Under the pieces are notes generated by a model. The model had not been told where the DNA came from. It saw nothing but the letters and a program-made list of their open reading frames with translations, and searched no databases. Below, piece by piece: positions 9,301-14,391 of a DNA stretch of 14,391 nt. The DNA lies in contig JBAZHT010000045.1 of NCBI GenBank assembly GCA_041652255.1, positions 1 to 14,391 on the forward strand. The letters are read 5' to 3'. The DNA is from DMER64 sp041652255. GTDB lineage: Bacteria > Bacteroidota > Bacteroidia > Bacteroidales > UBA932. The stretch's first letter is position 1. Each line of letters starts with the position of its first letter. A program made the position numbers and the translations under genes.

Positions 9301-10443
9301 AATATGCTATCCATACGGGTAACCAATACAGGCATTGGCATTAAGCCCGCTTTCCAGGAATATATTTTTGACCGGTTTGAGGTACTGAACCGGTTTGAAG
9401 AACAAGTTTCCTATAGCAGGCAGTCGCGGCACGGTATTGGGCTGGCTTTATGTAAAAGCATTACCAGGGTATTGCAGGGTGATATTAATGTACAGAGTGA
9501 CGGGCAGACTTATACCTCTTTCATAGTACATCTGCCCGAGGCTCCTCTAATACCACAACCTGATCTGATCGTAGACGAACAACCTGAAGGAGGAACGCAC
9601 TTAGCCCACAGGGTCATGGCAGGGCTTCTTGAAGATCACGATACTATCCCGCCAAATGAAGGCGGTATCTCTGAAAGGAAAGCGACACTGATCCTTATAG
9701 TTGAGGACGACTTGCAGATCCGCTCTATGATAAGGGAGTTCCTGTCTGACCGTTACAATATCCTGGAAGCTTCCAACGGTAAAGAAGCCATAGAGATTAC
9801 GGAACAATACCTTCCACAACTCATTATAAGCGATATCATAATGCCGGTGATGAATGGCGTAGCGTTTGTTAAGGAAATCAGGTCACGTGACCACACCAAA
9901 CATATCCCGGTCATATTTCTATCAGCCAAAAGTGATATTGAAAGCCAGATAGAAGGTTATGCTATAGGGGCAGATGCCTATTTAAACAAGCCTTTCAACA
10001 TCCGCCACCTGGAAGTACTTATAGCAAGCTTACTGAACAAGACCAAGACTTTGAGCGAATATTCAAATTCTCCTTCTTTCGCCCTGGAGCAATTTGAGGG
10101 CCGTATAATGCATAAAGAAGACAAAGAACTGTTACTACGCATTACCCAGACAGTATACGACAACATTGACAATGAAACCCTTTCCATGGATTTCATTGCC
10201 AAAGAGATAGCTATTAGCAAAATGCAGCTCTACAGGAAGATAAAAGAAGTAACCGGCATGACACCTACTGAGTATATTCGTTCCATCCGCCTGAATCATG
10301 CCGAGAAACTATTGAAAACCACTAATAAAACAGTCCAGGAGATCATGTATCAGTCCGGGTTCAACAATAAGGCATATTTCTACAAGGAATTCTCAAAAAA
10401 ATACCACCTTACCCCAAAAGAATACAGAAACCAGTTTGTATAG
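6361..10443 (+). CDS. hybrid two-component system (HTCS) PUL regulator
   Basis: A 1360-residue one-protein signalling chain. A signal peptide (1-19, ending LFA) is followed by a periplasmic sensor of two-component-propeller repeats (about 24-690, beginning NNDGLSNSSINIIFQDSKQI and containing many IWVSTNNGI-type blades). Next come a Y_Y_Y domain (about 698-775) and one membrane helix (about 787-810). The cytoplasmic part has a histidine-kinase H-box with His844 in FFTNIAHEFSNSL, and an ATPase domain with N-box NLLSNAVKY (957 onward), TNTGIGI and HGIGLAL motifs. A receiver domain follows with acidic pair Asp1116/Asp1117, phospho-acceptor Asp1158 (IISDIIMP) and Lys1210. An AraC-type helix-turn-helix occupies about 1270-1358. 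All modules are present and intact. The H-box departs from the common HELRTPLT form, losing the Arg and Pro. Its divergent placement implies that it senses an oligosaccharide and activates the 6151-1 operon. Family assignment is firm; the ligand is unknown. Confidence 0.98.
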   Translation: MKKTLFCLGIVILWIPLFAEDYVIQRLTNNDGLSNSSINIIFQDSKQIMWFGTWDGLNMYNGSDFKVYKPVPGNPKSISNNIIRDIIQVSEDVLWIATDVGINSFSVKDRAFKRFFVDTLQAGITNEHSYHIAFDRSSGRLFAWVYQQGLYGYNPEQKQFYRLNIAVDLNIKKMVFDDQNCLWILTKEKELHKHSFNGKADVPGIEEIRQFSLLSDIESVFYAHYYGLIIQTVDGRLYLYDTGLGMLSDTAFEIPEKGTVRDFCYRDSIFYLATDKGLYSYDLRNGTTLEMIGNCSVLSVHCGTQNILWVGTDMQGIFKIVPSQERFITYSSQNVTDFGNSAVRTFCEDREGNLFVGTKGSGIYAFNRDEKSSRLVLNAHYRTEQGLTSNSVFTITRGENNTFWIGTDGNGINYYDSNSEQIRKLTPSNNLKDKINLSSVYALLPEDDNLLWAGTSGYGMYRLEIDNAQHPYRIKNFRQYVFCANQPSLSNNIVYSIIRDDPSHLWIATRGGGINRFNTVDETFETFKFSQNNPDYSSSDDVLCLYEDHTGNLWAGTSMGLNKISRGPDGILHVDNFSEKNGMPNNTIHGILEDKQNNIWVSTNNGIAKLSREKEPYKIISYYASDGLQNNEFSDGAYYASPNTSLFYFGGISGFNEFNPLTIIHDDSIPMLLLDAFYVDNEEYNLSDFLVQKKDQDVLTLSYKYKSFGFHFSHIDYLTGPKCEISYKLEGYQSDWVQLRTSNTIVFTNLPKGKYVLNVKNSNADKVWGETCFTLPIMVNPPWWESNLAYFFYALLGFFLLLGVRKMMFYKIKVRNDIRLKEMEKQKAEEIHQAKLSFFTNIAHEFSNSLTLIYSPCEKLLKEKSSGMMTKKYVQIIKSNSERMQHLIQQLIEFRKADTGHLKLNIEIIDIQELIKFVLDNFIDIMEQKKIRYSITSIPGNIHWQTDRDSVEKIVFNLLSNAVKYTPENEKIDIITDVRDNMLSIRVTNTGIGIKPAFQEYIFDRFEVLNRFEEQVSYSRQSRHGIGLALCKSITRVLQGDINVQSDGQTYTSFIVHLPEAPLIPQPDLIVDEQPEGGTHLAHRVMAGLLEDHDTIPPNEGGISERKATLILIVEDDLQIRSMIREFLSDRYNILEASNGKEAIEITEQYLPQLIISDIIMPVMNGVAFVKEIRSRDHTKHIPVIFLSAKSDIESQIEGYAIGADAYLNKPFNIRHLEVLIASLLNKTKTLSEYSNSPSFALEQFEGRIMHKEDKELLLRITQTVYDNIDNETLSMDFIAKEIAISKMQLYRKIKEVTGMTPTEYIRSIRLNHAEKLLKTTNKTVQEIMYQSGFNNKAYFYKEFSKKYHLTPKEYRNQFV

Positions 10444-10664
10444 GATCTAAAAATGCCATGGGACAAGTCGGTTGGGCATACCCTGTTGTTTTAAATAGTG
10501 AAGTCCTGGGTTTTGTAAAATCACATGGATTTACGGGATGATCTGTTTCAAAGTATCTATTATCCGTGATAACTTTACTAGCCATATGGAGTGTGCGACC
10601 GGGCCCAATCCAATATTGCATCAACTTCTTTAATGGTGAAATGGTGATCCCCTTCTTCGTACCC

Positions 10665-10699
10665 ACCAGGGGCAGTTTTGCGGGGTTTTTGCCCCTGGT
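10665..10699 (+). repeat. 35-nt hairpin unit A (type 1)
   Basis: Arms ACCAGGGGCA (10665-10674) and TGCCCCTGGT (10690-10699) form a perfect 10-bp stem around the loop GTTTTGCGGGGTTTT. It is followed by an 18-nt gap to the next unit. Confidence 0.95.
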
Positions 10700-10717
10700 C
10701 AGGCCTAAAACCCACCC

Positions 10718-10752
10718 ACCAGGGGCGGTTTTGCGGGGTTTTTGCCCCTGGT
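10718..10752 (+). repeat. 35-nt hairpin unit B (type 2)
   Basis: It differs from type 1 by CGG in place of CAG after the left arm. With one extra C-G pair outside the core (10717/10753) the stem is a perfect 10 bp: CACCAGGGGC and GCCCCTGGTG. Confidence 0.95.
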
Positions 10753-10833
10753 GCTTCTGGCTGATTTATGTGAAAATTTGTAAATTACACTGGATGAGTC
10801 ACTTGACAAAACTAGCGTTCTTTGAAAATATTG

Positions 10834-10868
10834 ACCAGGGGCAGTTTTGCGGGGTTTTTGCCCCTGGT
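10834..10868 (+). repeat. 35-nt hairpin unit C (type 1, longest stem)
   Basis: The core matches unit A, and the stem extends outward by three pairs. TTGACCAGGGGCA (10831-10843) and TGCCCCTGGTCAA (10859-10871) give 13 perfect base pairs. Confidence 0.95.
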
Positions 10869-10989
10869 CAACCAAATTTTCACCAAACAGAGGCGGCTGT
10901 GTTTTTGTAAAGGTTGGAACTGGTGGATTTTTGCCGAGTCGGAGCAATGGTCTTCCCGATAGCGCACCTAATCTACCAGAATGAGCGCG

Positions 10990-11029
10990 ATCCTGTACTG
11001 AAGGCGTACTCGGCGGCAGGATTTTTTTT
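10990..11029 (+). terminator. weak candidate intrinsic terminator before the convergent gene
   Basis: ATCCTG (10990-10995) pairs with CAGGAT (11017-11022), and a run of eight T residues follows (11022-11029). The stem is only 6 bp with a loop of about 21 nt, so it is weak. It would stop plus-strand readthrough from the HTCS direction just before the XRE-type gene end at 11045. Confidence 0.3.
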
Positions 11030-11044
11030 CAGGATTAGCGGAGT

Positions 11045-11797
11045 TTACTCAACCCCAAGATCCGTATTGGTCATTTCATTTTCAATATACCATTCACCGT
11101 CCTTGCATAGTCTCCACTGGGTAAGATACGTTCCGGTCATCTGGCCGGCTTTCCATACGCCCCTGTCTACCAATATGGAATCGGCTATGACGAGTGCTTT
11201 CGTTGTGTTTTCCGTGAACCGGAACCCGGTGGCGTACAGGAAGCTGTAATAACCTTTTATGTTTTCCCTGCCATGGATCTCCCTGTAGTTGGAGGGGATC
11301 ATGCACGCATTTTCCAGGTAAACCGATCCCAGGGAGTCAAACTGCCCGGCGTTGAACCATTCTGCAAATTTGGTATTCTGTGTTGCGATCCTGGCGATGA
11401 GCTTATCACGATCCTGGGCTTTTGACTCAGTCCCAATGAATAGAAAAAGCAGGATGACGGCAATACAGGGTAACGATAAAATAGTGATCTTTCTCATGGT
11501 GTGTGTTTTTAAGTTAAATAAATCCAATACATTTTTGGAAAAATGTCTGAGTCCTGTTCGTGTCCTGTAGGCCATTCGGTCCAGCCTGTAGGAGAATTTG
11601 CCGAATGAATCGTAGATCTGGTAATCCAGGCACTGGAAAATCAGCTTCACGGTATAGCTCCTGGGAGTAACCTCTGCCGATTCTATGCGTTGGATCGTTC
11701 TCAGGCTCAAATTGCATTTTTGTGCAAGTTCGCCCTGAGTCAGGCCCTTGGCCAATCGCAATTCCGTAATCTTCTTACCTAAGTCCGGTTGTTTCAT
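11045..11797 (-). CDS. XRE-type helix-turn-helix protein with membrane segment and NTF2-like domain
   Basis: 250 residues in three parts. Residues about 5-60 are an XRE/Cro-type DNA-binding domain (LGKKITELRLAKGLTQGELAQKCNLSLRTIQRIESAEVTPRSYTVK, seen in sections). Residues about 103-122 are one hydrophobic segment (ITILSLPCIAVILLFLFIG). Residues about 130-246 resemble a SnoaL/DUF4440-type NTF2-like fold (FAEWFNAGQFDSLGSVYLENACMI, then HGRENIKGYY, and ending DGEWYIENEM). The simplest reading is a membrane-tethered transcription factor with an external ligand-binding domain. From Met101 (11497) the sequence also reads as a complete signal peptide ending in ESKAQ, and the DNA just before it is AT-rich like a gene boundary. 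An ancestral fusion or a second internal start is therefore possible. It stands alone, flanked by the two hairpin elements. Domain calls are from sequence appearance; the target and ligand are unknown. Confidence 0.85.
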   Translation of the reverse strand: MKQPDLGKKITELRLAKGLTQGELAQKCNLSLRTIQRIESAEVTPRSYTVKLIFQCLDYQIYDSFGKFSYRLDRMAYRTRTGLRHFSKNVLDLFNLKTHTMRKITILSLPCIAVILLFLFIGTESKAQDRDKLIARIATQNTKFAEWFNAGQFDSLGSVYLENACMIPSNYREIHGRENIKGYYSFLYATGFRFTENTTKALVIADSILVDRGVWKAGQMTGTYLTQWRLCKDGEWYIENEMTNTDLGVE

Positions 11798-11805
11798 GAT
11801 TCATT

Positions 11806-11813
11806 CGAATTCG
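11806..11813. promoter_or_regulatory. overlapping palindromes at the XRE-type gene start (possible autoregulatory operator)
   Basis: CGAATTCG (11806-11813) overlaps ATTCGAAT (11803-11810), 9-16 nt upstream of the ATG and around the predicted transcription start. XRE-type regulators often bind short palindromes at their own promoter. Short palindromes also occur by chance. Confidence 0.2.
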
Positions 11814-11816
11814 TGA

Positions 11817-11848
11817 CAAGATTATATGTAACTTAAAAACTATTCAAA
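11817..11848 (-). promoter_or_regulatory. candidate promoter of the XRE-type gene
   Basis: On the minus strand there is TTTG (11848-11845), a 20-nt spacer, then TAATCTTG (11824-11817). This is the Bacteroidetes -33/-7 arrangement with one mismatch to TAnnTTTG. Transcription would begin near 11810, a short distance before the ATG at 11797. Confidence 0.35.
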
Positions 11849-12055
11849 TATTTAGGCGGTATTTCATGCGTCATTTGTACGACACTTTATGGATATTGTT
11901 GTTATTCAATATTGTATATTATTTGTGATGTTTATGATATGCCTAAGAGACAAAATGATAGCGAATATAAAGGATTTTTTTTTACTCTACCTGCTTTGGG
12001 AGTGTGCGCCCAGGTTCAAGCCCATATTGCATATGCTTCTTCCTATATTGTAGCC

Positions 12056-12090
12056 ACCAGGAGCAGTTTGGCCGGGTTTTCGTACCTGGT
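12056..12090 (+). repeat. 35-nt hairpin unit D (degenerate)
   Basis: The most diverged unit. CCACCAGG (12054-12061) pairs with CCTGGTGG (12085-12092), and the inner stem has one A-A mismatch and one G-T wobble. The length is still exactly 35 nt and the outer stem is intact. Confidence 0.85.
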
Positions 12091-12108
12091 GGGGGTCAAA
12101 ACTTGCCC

Positions 12109-12143
12109 ACCAGGGGCAGTTTTTTGGGGTTTTTGCCCCTGGT
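12109..12143 (+). repeat. 35-nt hairpin unit E (type 1)
   Basis: Perfect 10-bp stem ACCAGGGGCA/TGCCCCTGGT. The loop has TT where other units have GC, with no change in length. Confidence 0.95.
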
Positions 12144-12161
12144 CAGCCCAAAAACATGCCC

Positions 12162-12196
12162 ACCAGGGGCGGTTTTGCGGGGTTTTTGCCCCTGGT
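12162..12196 (+). repeat. 35-nt hairpin unit F (type 2)
   Basis: Core identical to unit B, including the extra outer C-G pair (12161/12197). Confidence 0.95.
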
Positions 12197-12276
12197 GCAT
12201 CTGGATGACCTAATGGTGATTTTGTAAGATGCTCTAAATGAGGTTTTGGCAAAATATGCGTTCTTTGAATATTATG

Positions 12277-12311
12277 ACCAGGGGCAGTTTTGCGGGGTTT
12301 TTGCCCCTGGT
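12277..12311 (+). repeat. 35-nt hairpin unit G (type 1)
   Basis: Core identical to units A and C. The stem extends to 12 bp: TGACCAGGGGCA (12275-12286) and TGCCCCTGGTCA (12302-12313). Confidence 0.95.
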
Positions 12312-12329
12312 CAGGCCTAAAACCCACCC

Positions 12330-12364
12330 ACCAGGGGTGGTTTTGCGGGGTTTTTGCCCCTGGT
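12330..12364 (+). repeat. 35-nt hairpin unit H (type 2, one wobble pair)
   Basis: Like B and F, except that the left arm ends GGGGT, giving a T-G wobble (12338/12356). The outer C-G pair (12329/12365) is kept. Confidence 0.93.
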
Positions 12365-12437
12365 GAACCAAATTACCACCAATCCCCTACCCAGTGTGCT
12401 GCAATATTAGATATGGATTCAATTTTCCCTTTGTAAT

Positions 12438-13154
12438 TCAAAACCTTCCTTTTAAAAAGTCAAGCCGTTTGGTTTCCTCCATTTTCTCGATCGCATACCT
12501 AAGCGCTGTCCGGGGAATCTGCGGGTAGTGTTTCTTCAGGAAGGCTTCCACGGCAACAGGATCTTCCTTCCAGCCTTCGCGCAACATCCAGCCGACAGCT
12601 TTGTGCATGAGGTCCTGGCGATCGGCCAGTAGTCTTTCGGCCAACCGGAACGTGTGATGCAGTTGTCCTTTGTGGATAAAGTACATGGTAGCAATGATGG
12701 CTATACGGCGTTCCCATAAAATGTCCGAAACCACCAGCCGGTCGAGTATCTCCTCGTCCCGGAGCCCTTCGTAAATGGCACGTCCCAAGATCTTGTGTGC
12801 CGAGCAATCCACCAGGTCCCAGTTGTTTATGTTTTGCGTGTTGCGCAGGTAAAAGTTCAGAATGGCCTTGCGTTCCCCACCCTCACCTCCGGCCTTCTCA
12901 TACCGCTGCACCAGGATCGTCAGGGCACAGCTCCGTTCTTCGTGAATGGGCGAGGCAATGAGTTTCTGCAACTCGGCAAAAGGCAAATCTTTGAATTTTT
13001 GGGAGATTCTGCGCACATCCGGGGTGGCCACGCCGATGAAGATGTCCCCCTCTCCGTACTGCCCTTTTCCCGTCTTGAAAAACCATTCTACCGCTTTTTT
13101 GCGTTCTGCCGAGGCAAAGACGCGCAATTCTTTTTTTATGTTTTCTGTGCTCAT
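12438..13154 (-). CDS. AlkD-like DNA alkylation repair glycosylase
   Basis: A 238-residue, all-helical HEAT-like repeat protein that matches the AlkD DNA alkylation repair family in length and motifs. Family enzymes excise positively charged alkylated bases, such as 7-methylguanine and 3-methyladenine, without flipping them out. Conserved signatures are NWDLVD (Trp112 and Asp116, equivalent to the catalytic Trp/Asp pair of characterised AlkD), ILWERRIAI (Arg149 region), KAVGWMLRE (Trp189) and the closing PRTALRYAIEKM. All three active-site positions appear present, so it is probably active. The protein is cytoplasmic, with no signal peptide. It starts 12 nt after the stop of the GHL10-like gene and is probably co-transcribed with it, though no functional link is evident. 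The coding DNA looks richer in G+C than the PUL. Confidence 0.93.
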   Translation of the reverse strand: MSTENIKKELRVFASAERKKAVEWFFKTGKGQYGEGDIFIGVATPDVRRISQKFKDLPFAELQKLIASPIHEERSCALTILVQRYEKAGGEGGERKAILNFYLRNTQNINNWDLVDCSAHKILGRAIYEGLRDEEILDRLVVSDILWERRIAIIATMYFIHKGQLHHTFRLAERLLADRQDLMHKAVGWMLREGWKEDPVAVEAFLKKHYPQIPRTALRYAIEKMEETKRLDFLKGRF

Positions 13155-13166
13155 TTGGGGTGCGAA

Positions 13167-14390
13167 TTATTGTCCTTTGAATTCCCTGATGGCTTTGCCG
13201 AGGCTTTCCCAATAGCCGGGAGTGCGTTCAATGTTTTCCAGCGAGAAAAAGCAAATGCCTGTGGAACCGCCGTCCTGCGTAAGTTGAATGAATTCTGAAA
13301 TCCGGTCGGCAGGTACGTGCCCGACGAACAAACCCGAGCAAAGGATGCCACGGTTGCCGGCATCCTGCAATTCCTGCACCCCTTCCGCGGTGGCTGTCAG
13401 CACAGCAGGATCTTCCCAGTTGAAAAATTTGTGGTAGATCATCGGGAAAAATATGTCCACGTTGCGGAAACGGGGCCAGTCCTGGCGAACCAGTTTGCGG
13501 GATTCTTCGGGGTTGGCAAAAACAGCCACCGAAGCCACCTTGCCGTATTTTTTTATCTCGGAACACACCTCGCTGGCCACGGCCGAGAGGGCGTCCCAGC
13601 GGTATTGCATCCAGCGTTGATCGGAGGTGGGATCTTCCAGTTCCATGGGATCCATACCGGTCAGGGCTCTGAAATTGGCTCGGCAAACATCACAATAACA
13701 AAAATCCCATAGCGGATACACGCGATCCTGCACCACGTTGCGGGATTCGTGCAGCCCGTAAGGCAAAATAGCGTCCGGGTAGCGGATGAAATCCAGGTGG
13801 ACACCCGCCAAACCTTCTATCTGCGCCAGCTCGGACACACGGTCTTTGAGGTATTGAGCGGTTTCAGGACGGGAAGGGCACAGCCAGCGATAATGCTCAC
13901 GTTCATAGAGTTTTATATCCAGACAAGACTCCCCCAGGGCGTTCACCTGGTACCAATCGGGATGCGCGTTTCGCAAGTTCATTTCTGTCCGGTTAATTGT
14001 CCAGATCCACGCATGCAGCTCTATTCCATACTTTTGGGCATAAGGCAACGCCGCCTTGATGATGTAAATGGCCGCATGGTCCCGGAAAGACGGGGTGTCC
14101 GACGGGTTAGCTGCTGCCCGGGAGGCTGTATTAACGGGTGCAGTGGAAGTAGCAGGATCAACGACTGCGTTTGAAGAGTCCGGGTCCTCCAGCACCTCGG
14201 GGTAGCCCCCGTGACACTCCAGCAAGATGGCATCTATCCCCGCTTCTGAAGCCTTTTGGAAATAATGCTCCCATTGCTCCGGGTTCATTGTGGTTTTGCC
14301 TGCCATCCAGGCCCAGACTTTCTTCGCGGGATCTTCGCGCGGTGTGCAGGAAACGAGTGCCATAACTATCAATGCCAATAATATTTTCAT
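13167..14390 (-). CDS. GHL10-type glycoside-hydrolase-like lipoprotein
   Basis: 407 residues. The N-terminus MKILLALIVMALVSC has a good lipobox (LVSC, Cys15), which supports the ATG at 14390 although it lies one base from the window edge. The rest resembles the GHL10 (glycosyl-hydrolase-like 10) TIM-barrel family. Matching signatures are VWAWM, a DAILLECHGGY strand (about 53-63), ELHAWIWTINR (124-134), WYQVNALGESCLDI (146-159), GVHLDFIRYPD with Asp190 and Asp196, a Cys cluster CYCDVC (Cys221, 223, 226), DIFFPMIYHKF and GICFFSLENI. The enzymatic activity of this family is poorly defined. An Ala/Ser/Thr/Asn/Pro-rich stretch at about 70-102 interrupts the region after the second strand. It is the first of two genes, with the AlkD-like gene 12 nt downstream. 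Family assignment is good; the substrate is unknown. Confidence 0.9.
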   Translation of the reverse strand: MKILLALIVMALVSCTPREDPAKKVWAWMAGKTTMNPEQWEHYFQKASEAGIDAILLECHGGYPEVLEDPDSSNAVVDPATSTAPVNTASRAAANPSDTPSFRDHAAIYIIKAALPYAQKYGIELHAWIWTINRTEMNLRNAHPDWYQVNALGESCLDIKLYEREHYRWLCPSRPETAQYLKDRVSELAQIEGLAGVHLDFIRYPDAILPYGLHESRNVVQDRVYPLWDFCYCDVCRANFRALTGMDPMELEDPTSDQRWMQYRWDALSAVASEVCSEIKKYGKVASVAVFANPEESRKLVRQDWPRFRNVDIFFPMIYHKFFNWEDPAVLTATAEGVQELQDAGNRGILCSGLFVGHVPADRISEFIQLTQDGGSTGICFFSLENIERTPGYWESLGKAIREFKGQ

Positions 14391-14391
14391 A

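Larger units (their letters stand above)
10588..10887 (+). repeat. multi-hairpin element, copy 1 (three 35-nt hairpins)
   Basis: About 300 nt, alignable by eye with copy 2 near 11998-12382 in the same orientation. The left flank shares GGAGTGTGCG, then ATATTGCAT and CTTCTT. The spacer between hairpins B and C matches the one between F and G, including GCGTTCTTTGAA just before the third hairpin. The right flank shares AACCAAATT and CACCAA. It contains hairpins at 10665, 10718 and 10834. It lies in the convergent gap, on the 3' side of the XRE-type gene. The boundaries are estimates. Confidence 0.85.
10444..11044. other. 601-nt gene-free region between convergent HTCS and XRE-type genes
   Basis: I find no supportable gene here. 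It holds the first multi-hairpin element (about 10588-10887) and a weak terminator candidate (10990-11029). Nothing recognisable is seen in 10444-10587 or 10888-10989. Reading frames that stay open across the hairpins exist only because the repeat unit lacks stop codons in several frames. Confidence 0.8.
11998..12382 (+). repeat. multi-hairpin element, copy 2 (five 35-nt hairpins)
   Basis: About 385 nt, same orientation as copy 1, and located on the other side of the XRE-type gene. It carries units at 12056, 12109, 12162, 12277 and 12330. The 18-nt gap G-H is identical to gap A-B of copy 1. The flanking and long-spacer sequences are similar to copy 1 but clearly diverged, while the hairpins are nearly identical. 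The boundaries are estimates. Confidence 0.85.
11798..12437. other. 640-nt gene-free region upstream of the XRE-type gene
   Basis: No supportable gene is present. The right part of the region (11998-12382) is hairpin element copy 2. The part nearest the XRE-type gene is AT-rich and holds its candidate promoter. Nothing else is recognisable, and 12383-12437 shows no terminator for the minus-strand gene that follows. Confidence 0.75.

Noticed and set aside
10409..10666. Minus-strand 85-codon frame overlapping the HTCS end
   Set aside because: It overlaps the conserved AraC-domain end of the HTCS and the first hairpin, and has no recognisable motif.
10665..10699. Hairpin units as ordinary intrinsic terminators
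   Set aside because: The T-run is inside the loop and is not placed after the stem. Eight copies, five of them upstream of a gene start, also do not fit simple termination.
10705..10947. Open frames through the hairpins encoding repeated QGQKPRKTAPG-like peptides (also 12043-12327)
   Set aside because: Several frames on both strands stay open because the repeat has no stop codons. The peptides follow the DNA repeat, show no start signals and resemble no protein family.
10933..11014. GCCGAGT and ACTCGGC as a long stem
   Set aside because: Only 7 bp separated by 68 nt with no supporting inner pairing.
11017..11036. CAGGATT direct repeat (two copies, 13 nt apart)
   Set aside because: Short, around a T-run, and not tied to any element boundary.
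12050..12061. GTAG directly before hairpin D, as in classical REP sequences
   Set aside because: None of the other seven hairpins has GTAG at this position, so it is probably coincidence.
11912..12208. Plus-strand 98-codon frame starting MYIICDVYDMPKRQ
   Set aside because: Most of it is hairpin-repeat translation, and the upstream part lacks a clear ribosome site or family resemblance.
10665..12364. The spaced palindromic repeats as a CRISPR array
   Set aside because: Gaps are 18 or 80-81 nt and are themselves similar to one another between copies, repeats are perfect long hairpins, and no cas genes are present.

Overview
The window looks like chromosomal DNA from a Bacteroidetes (Bacteroidota) species. 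The evidence is a SusC-like TonB-dependent outer-membrane protein, a full-length hybrid two-component system (HTCS) regulator, a lipoprotein with a Cys-Ser-Asp type N-terminus, a Bacteroidetes-type -7 box (TATATTTG) before the HTCS gene, and weak Shine-Dalgarno signals throughout. Nothing identifies the genus or species.

Positions 1-6151 (minus strand, read right to left) form one end of a polysaccharide utilisation locus (PUL). The order is a GH130 mannoside phosphorylase/mannosidase, an MFS permease, a surface lipoprotein with a probable alpha/alpha-toroid glycosidase-like fold, and a SusC-like transporter that runs off the left edge. The four genes touch or overlap (1-nt gap, ATGA overlap, 2-nt gap), so they are almost certainly co-transcribed and translationally coupled. 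The probable logic is that SusC, with an expected SusD outside the window, imports oligosaccharides. The lipoprotein acts on glycan outside the inner membrane, the MFS protein brings sugar into the cytoplasm, and GH130 cleaves a beta-mannoside there. Divergently, 6361-10443 encodes the HTCS that would sense the glycan and switch on the locus. The 209-nt divergent intergenic region holds candidate promoters, a perfect 7-bp inverted repeat, and a 9-bp tandem repeat that encodes a 12-codon leader peptide overlapping the HTCS start codon.

Positions 10444-12437 are mostly non-coding apart from one gene: a minus-strand protein with an XRE helix-turn-helix, a membrane segment and an NTF2-like domain (11045-11797). 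This gene is flanked on both sides by two diverged, same-orientation copies of a multi-hairpin element. Together the copies contain eight hairpin units, each exactly 35 nt. Short gaps between units are always 18 nt and long gaps are 80-81 nt. This is the most unusual structure in the window and is not explained by any gene.

Positions 12438-14390 (minus strand) hold a two-gene unit that looks richer in G+C than the PUL: a GHL10-type glycoside-hydrolase-like lipoprotein followed after 12 nt by an AlkD-like DNA alkylation repair glycosylase.
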